This document shows, in pieces, positions 60,513 to 64,000 of a stretch of DNA of 64,000 bases. The notes under the pieces were generated by a model that was not told the origin of the DNA, ran no database searches, and saw only the letters and a program-made list of their open reading frames with translations. Position 1 is the stretch's first letter. The number at the start of each line of letters is the position of its first letter. The translations under genes and the position numbers were made by a program. Source of the stretch: Polaribacter aestuariivivens (GTDB lineage: Bacteria > Bacteroidota > Bacteroidia > Flavobacteriales > Flavobacteriaceae). The stretch spans positions 248,001 through 312,000 of the forward strand of contig NZ_VANR01000001.1 in NCBI RefSeq assembly GCF_005885675.1, in the 5' to 3' direction.

Positions 60513-61046
60513 ATGAAAAATTTTAAAACATTACTATTAATTGCTGTATTTACTTTGGGGGTAGCTGGTATTGCAAATGCTCAAAAAATAGGTCATATAA
60601 ATTATCAAAGAGTAATTGATAACATGCCAGAAACAAGAGCATTGTTTGTTACTTTAGAAAAAGTGGGTAAATCACACCAAAGCGATATAGAAGGGTTGAG
60701 AAAAAAAATGGAGGCAAAATATCAAAAGTATTCTGCTGAACAAGCAACTCAAACTCCAGAAACTAACAAAAAAAGAGCTGAAGAAGTTCAGTTAGACAAT
60801 GCTAGATATGAACAAGCAAGACAAACTGCTGCACAAGATATGCAAACGAAACAAGCAGAAGGTCTTAAGCCAATTGTAGAAAAAGCAGAAAAAGCAATTC
60901 AAGAGGTTGCAGATGCTAAAGGTATTTTATATGTTTTTGAAGAAAACTCTTTAATTGTAAAAAAGGGTGAAGATTTATATGAAGCTGTTAAGGCAAAATT
61001 AGGTTTATTAAAAGATAGACCAAAGCCAACAGAGCAAAAAAAATAA
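60513..61046 (+). CDS. OmpH/Skp-family periplasmic chaperone
   Basis: 177 residues: signal peptide (about 1-23, ending ANAQ), first strand KIGHINYQRVIDNMPETR, a long Gln/Ala/Glu-rich coiled coil (about 50-130) and a C-terminal strand region (IQEVADAKGILYVFEENSLIVKKG). Standard Skp length. It follows the long-tail paralogue and is closed by a strong terminator, so the bamA cluster appears to end here. Such tandem OmpH pairs are usual in Bacteroidota. Confidence 0.92.
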   Translation: MKNFKTLLLIAVFTLGVAGIANAQKIGHINYQRVIDNMPETRALFVTLEKVGKSHQSDIEGLRKKMEAKYQKYSAEQATQTPETNKKRAEEVQLDNARYEQARQTAAQDMQTKQAEGLKPIVEKAEKAIQEVADAKGILYVFEENSLIVKKGEDLYEAVKAKLGLLKDRPKPTEQKK

Positions 61047-61066
61047 AAATATAAACTATTTATTTT

Positions 61067-61100
61067 AAAAAAACCTACTTATTTTTAAGTAGGTTTTTTT
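61067..61100 (+). terminator. Terminator of the bamA-ompH cluster
   Basis: AAAAAAACCTACTT (61067-61080) pairs perfectly with AAGTAGGTTTTTTT (61087-61100) around a 6-base loop, ending in a T run. It lies just before murI. Confidence 0.88.
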
Positions 61101-61113
61101 TATTTTTACAAGA

Positions 61114-61908
61114 ATGGCTTTTAATAAATATCCTATTGGTTTTTTTGACTCTGGAGTTGGTGGAACTTCTATTTGGAAAGAGGTAATTTCTTTACTTCCA
61201 AATGAAGATACCATATATCTTTCCGATAGTAAAAATGCACCTTATGGTGAAAAATCAAAAGCTAAAATTTTAGAATTGTGTATCAAAAACACTAATTTTT
61301 TATTAAATAAAAACTGTAAGTTAATTGTAGTTGCTTGCAATACTGCAACCACAAATGCTATTGATTTTTTAAGAGCCAATTATAAAATACCTTTTATAGG
61401 TATAGAACCAGCAATTAAACCAGCAGCATTAACAACCAAAACCAATACGATAGGTATTTTAGCAACAAAAGGAACATTAAACAGTAGTTTATTTGAAAAA
61501 ACGTCAAGTAACTACAGAGCAAACATTCAAATTGAAGAAATCATAGGAAAAGGCCTTGTTGAATTAATTGAAGGAGGTAAACTTCAATCTAACGAAATGA
61601 AAACCCTTTTGGAATTTTATTTGAAACCGTTGCTTAAAAAAAATATTGATTCTTTGGTTTTAGGCTGCACACATTATCCATATTTAATTCCTCAAATTAG
61701 AGAAATTGTTGGTCATAAAATAAATATTATAGATTCTGGTGAAGCCGTTGCTAGACAAACAAAAGCTATTTTAACAAAGTTTGATTTATTGCAACAAAAC
61801 ACTCAAAAAGCAAATCATACCTTATACATTAATAAAGAAAAAGAAGTTTTAGAACAACTTGTTTCTGATTTAAAATACAATGTTAAAGTAGTTGAGAAAG
61901 ATTTTTAA
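61114..61908 (+). CDS. murI: Glutamate racemase
   Basis: Makes D-glutamate for peptidoglycan. 264 residues. Two catalytic cysteines: Cys75 in VVACNTAT and Cys185 in VLGCTHYPYL; FFDSGVGGTSIWKEV at the N-terminus and YLSDSKNAPYGEKS are also family blocks. Start is 13 bases after the preceding terminator, so the promoter must lie within or before that hairpin, or read-through drives it. Stop overlaps the convergent PorP/SprF gene by 4 bases. Confidence 0.95.
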   Translation: MAFNKYPIGFFDSGVGGTSIWKEVISLLPNEDTIYLSDSKNAPYGEKSKAKILELCIKNTNFLLNKNCKLIVVACNTATTNAIDFLRANYKIPFIGIEPAIKPAALTTKTNTIGILATKGTLNSSLFEKTSSNYRANIQIEEIIGKGLVELIEGGKLQSNEMKTLLEFYLKPLLKKNIDSLVLGCTHYPYLIPQIREIVGHKINIIDSGEAVARQTKAILTKFDLLQQNTQKANHTLYINKEKEVLEQLVSDLKYNVKVVEKDF

Positions 61909-62888
61909 AAACCTCCGTAAATAGAGTTTATGTTTGGACACGCAGCTGCTCTTGGTTCTCTAGTCCATAAATTAATACCCAAACCTATTTGATGAAAGCC
62001 CGAATTAGAAAAAACAATGTCGTTTAATTGTTTTGTATGTGTATAAGAAAACATAAAGTTTTTATAATTTAAACCAATAATTGGTGAAATATAAGAACTA
62101 TTATCTATTCCATTTGCATCAAAATTTCTTCTGTAAGATAATGCTGCCCATATCTGTGTTTGAGAAAAAGTTTTGTATGCTTTTAAGTTAAAATCAGCAA
62201 TTCTTTCTCCTGTACCTTCTCTAAACTGCAACATTATAGAAGGCTCTAATTGAACAAAGTTATTTTCTCCGAAATAATATCCAGCTGAAAAAATATAGTT
62301 TCTTAAATCTAAAGGTTCTTGAACATTTAAATTGTTTTTGGCTGTAAGCAATAAATTTTTAACGGTAAAATATGTACTTAAACCACCTCTATGATAAGCA
62401 ACACTAAAGTCGGCATTATAATAACTTGTGCTTTCTACAATTGCAGCAACAGCAGGATCGCCTGTAAACGTTCTTTGATCTGATTGATTTTGAACAAAAG
62501 TAAATGCTAAACCAAAAGAAAGTTGTTCAAAAAAGCGTCCATCACTCATTTGTAAATGGTAAGCATAAGTTCCTTGTAAACCTTGTTGAGAATGAAAACC
62601 ATTTTTATCGTTAAATAAAACCAATCCATAACCAGCATTAGACTCTTCACCGAATTTTGTATGAAAACTAACTGTTTGTAAAGCTGGTGCATTTGGTACA
62701 CCTGCCCATTGTTGTCTTGCTGTAAAACGAAGTTTACTAGAATTACCAATTCCTGCAGCAGATGGATGCACTAAAAAAACATTATCAGACAAGTAATCTG
62801 TATAAATTGGTAAAGTTTCTTGAGCTTGATTTTTTATTGTAAAAAAAACAATGCTTAAAAGGCAAAATCTAATGTAAATTAACTTCAT
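61905..62888 (-). CDS. PorP/SprF-family type IX secretion membrane protein
   Basis: 327 residues: signal peptide (about 1-22, ending NQAQE), then YTDYLSDNVFLVHPSAAGIGNSSKLRFTARQQWAGVPNAPALQTVSFH, the family's opening, and a series of barrel strands. The C-terminus NLWTREPRAAACPNINSIYGGF is Cys-containing and unusual for a barrel end. PorP/SprF proteins link T9SS machinery to individual secreted adhesins. The usual neighbour encoding a large gliding-motility or adhesin protein is not at hand, so this is probably an accessory paralogue rather than the core SprF. Confidence 0.88.
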   Translation of the reverse strand: MKLIYIRFCLLSIVFFTIKNQAQETLPIYTDYLSDNVFLVHPSAAGIGNSSKLRFTARQQWAGVPNAPALQTVSFHTKFGEESNAGYGLVLFNDKNGFHSQQGLQGTYAYHLQMSDGRFFEQLSFGLAFTFVQNQSDQRTFTGDPAVAAIVESTSYYNADFSVAYHRGGLSTYFTVKNLLLTAKNNLNVQEPLDLRNYIFSAGYYFGENNFVQLEPSIMLQFREGTGERIADFNLKAYKTFSQTQIWAALSYRRNFDANGIDNSSYISPIIGLNYKNFMFSYTHTKQLNDIVFSNSGFHQIGLGINLWTREPRAAACPNINSIYGGF

Positions 62889-63037
62889 TAAAGTTAGATT
62901 GTTTTATAAGAATTCAAATATATTATTTTTATTGTTAGAAATACTTTTTACATTAAAGATTTAACATAGTTGTATAACAAAAAAATTGCTTTTTTATTGT
63001 AGTAAAAATAAATATCAAAGAAATAGAAAAATAATAA

Positions 63038-63739
63038 TTAATGACAAATAGTAGTATTTGATCCAGCAAGATCCAATAATGGCGAAGGAGAAATGTAAGG
63101 AATTCCTAAACCTAAGCCTCTTAAAATAAATAGTGCACCTATAAAAACTACAATAACAGGAATTGCTTTTTGAATGTGTTTTCTAAAATTTCCTTTAGTA
63201 AAGTTACCTAAATAAACAACAGCTGTCATTAACGGTATTGTACCTATACCAAATAAAAACATATATAAGCTTCCTGACAATGGATTTGTTGTTGCCAAAG
63301 CTCCAAACAAAGCCATATAAACCAAACCACAAGGTAAAAACCCATTTAAAAAACCAATCGTAAAAAAAGTATCATTTCCTTTTTTCTTCAACTCCTTTCC
63401 TAATGCGTTTTTTACGTTAAATATGATTTTACCTACTTTTGATGATACATTAATTCGCTTAAATATTTTAGGAAAGAGAATAAATAAAATCATTAAAATA
63501 CCAGCGATGATAGAAATTTGTTGCTGAAAACCAAATAGAAAAAAGCTTTTTCCTAAAAAACCAAATAACAAACCTATTAAACTGTAAGTAAACAACCTAC
63601 CAAAATGATAACTTAAAATCTGAAAGAAACCTTTTGTTTTGTTTTTTCTATTTATTGGCAACATAAATGCAATAGGTCCACACATTCCCACACAGTGGAA
63701 ACTGCCCAATAAGCCCAAAATTATTGCAGATAGAAACAT
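63038..63739 (-). CDS. TauE/SafE-family (UreH-like) membrane protein next to FixH
   Basis: 233 residues with six membrane segments. The first segment leads into SFHCVGMCGPIAFML, a His-Cys-x2-Met-Cys-Gly-Pro motif typical of the group annotated as sulfite exporter TauE/SafE but found in cbb3 oxidase operons, where it is thought to help copper handling for cytochrome oxidase assembly. The repeat GFLNGFLPCGLVYMALFGAL carries a second Cys. The start overlaps the stop of the FixH gene by one base, supporting that function. Confidence 0.85.
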   Translation of the reverse strand: MFLSAIILGLLGSFHCVGMCGPIAFMLPINRKNKTKGFFQILSYHFGRLFTYSLIGLLFGFLGKSFFLFGFQQQISIIAGILMILFILFPKIFKRINVSSKVGKIIFNVKNALGKELKKKGNDTFFTIGFLNGFLPCGLVYMALFGALATTNPLSGSLYMFLFGIGTIPLMTAVVYLGNFTKGNFRKHIQKAIPVIVVFIGALFILRGLGLGIPYISPSPLLDLAGSNTTICH

Positions 63740-64000
63740 TAGTAAATCAGTTCTTTTTTAAATAAATAGTCTTTATTTTTGTATTTCCAAGAAACTATCA
63801 TGTTCCAACGACCATCTACTAAACGTTTCTCAGGCACGAGCAAATATGTTTTAGAAGTTGAAATAGGTATTTCAAAATCTAACTGTTTATTAGATGGTCT
63901 ATACAGGAACACTTTTCCTTGAATATCTTTTGGAATAAAAGTTTCTGGAAACTCCACTTTTAAACCCTCTTTAACTCTTGTTACTTTTATATTTTCTTTT
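63739..64000 (-). CDS. FixH-family protein, C-terminal part
   Basis: The frame is open from the window edge to a TAA at 63739 and encodes at least 86 residues; the N-terminal membrane segment lies beyond the window. Visible: KVEFPETFIPKDIQGKV, LDFEIPISTSKTYLLVPEKRL and GRWNMIVSWKYKNKDYLFKKE, the beta-sandwich pattern of FixH, an accessory factor for assembly of cbb3-type cytochrome oxidase. A GTG at 63957 is not the real start since the protein clearly continues upstream. Coupled to the TauE/SafE-like gene. Confidence 0.88.
   Translation of the reverse strand, partial: KENIKVTRVKEGLKVEFPETFIPKDIQGKVFLYRPSNKQLDFEIPISTSKTYLLVPEKRLVDGRWNMIVSWKYKNKDYLFKKELIY

Noticed and set aside
1..64000. tRNA, rRNA, insertion sequences or prophage
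   Set aside because: I saw no cloverleaf with a conserved T-loop, no ribosomal sequence, no transposase or phage structural gene in any intergenic space.

Overview
This window looks like chromosome of a marine member of the Flavobacteriaceae (Bacteroidota), closest in style to Polaribacter or a near relative. The DNA is strongly AT-rich, and many genes are preceded by the phylum's -7 promoter box (TAnnTTTG, often TATCTTTGC or TATATTTG) some 15-30 bases before the start codon. Gene content agrees: mevalonate-pathway enzymes, a type IX secretion (T9SS) sorting domain and a PorP/SprF protein, HYC_CC_PP and DUF6089-type proteins, and a LytTR/histidine kinase pair. No rRNA, tRNA, CRISPR array, prophage or intact insertion sequence was recognised.

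Layout. 1-2724: the N-terminal two thirds of a CusA/CzcA metal-efflux RND pump, cut by the window edge and carrying two in-frame palindromic insertions, then a small HYC_CC_PP protein. 3092-9756: a LysR regulator divergent from hutH-hutU-hutI-hutG, a complete histidine-to-glutamate pathway. 9833-14129: pseudouridine synthase, UbiA-type prenyltransferase, mevalonate kinase, a MORN-like protein and diphosphomevalonate decarboxylase. 14163-15927: LytTR two-component system. 16130-19609: small housekeeping and hypothetical genes (thiN, TPR lipoprotein, YfiT-like, Mpo1-like, CsaA-like), then a decayed gene. 20039-30289: a 2640-residue T9SS-exported repeat protein divergent from a hybrid sensor kinase with an AraC-type output domain; between them lie four copies of a 16-bp direct repeat in two pairs. 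30506-36230: YqaE/Pmp3 peptide, sulfatase lipoprotein, M14 peptidase, bestrophin. 36346-37760: a cassette-like patch of an OM beta-barrel gene and a DHFR/RibD-like gene, each followed by a palindromic repeat. 37919-43736: FAD/Fe-S oxidoreductase, aldo/keto reductase, MFS transporter, hypothetical exported protein. 43733-48656: acyltransferase, NUDIX hydrolase, lgt, yidD, cysS. 48755-51204: ECF sigma factor, anti-sigma-like protein and exported effector in an overlapping operon. 51296-55573: meaB, hydrolase, pdxJ, CBS protein, nadK. 55680-61908: DUF6089 protein, uppS, bamA, two OmpH/Skp-like chaperones and murI, an envelope-building cluster. 61905-64000: PorP/SprF, TauE/SafE-like protein and the C-terminal part of FixH.

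Most of the window is ordinary core genome. The observations most worth pursuing are (i) the pump gene with two palindromic elements that read through in frame, (ii) the paired repeats between the giant surface protein and the hybrid AraC-type sensor, which suggest a self-contained surface-protein regulatory module, and (iii) the cassette-like elements at 37.0-37.8 kb. All functional calls rest on reading the sequence and on family knowledge; no search was run.
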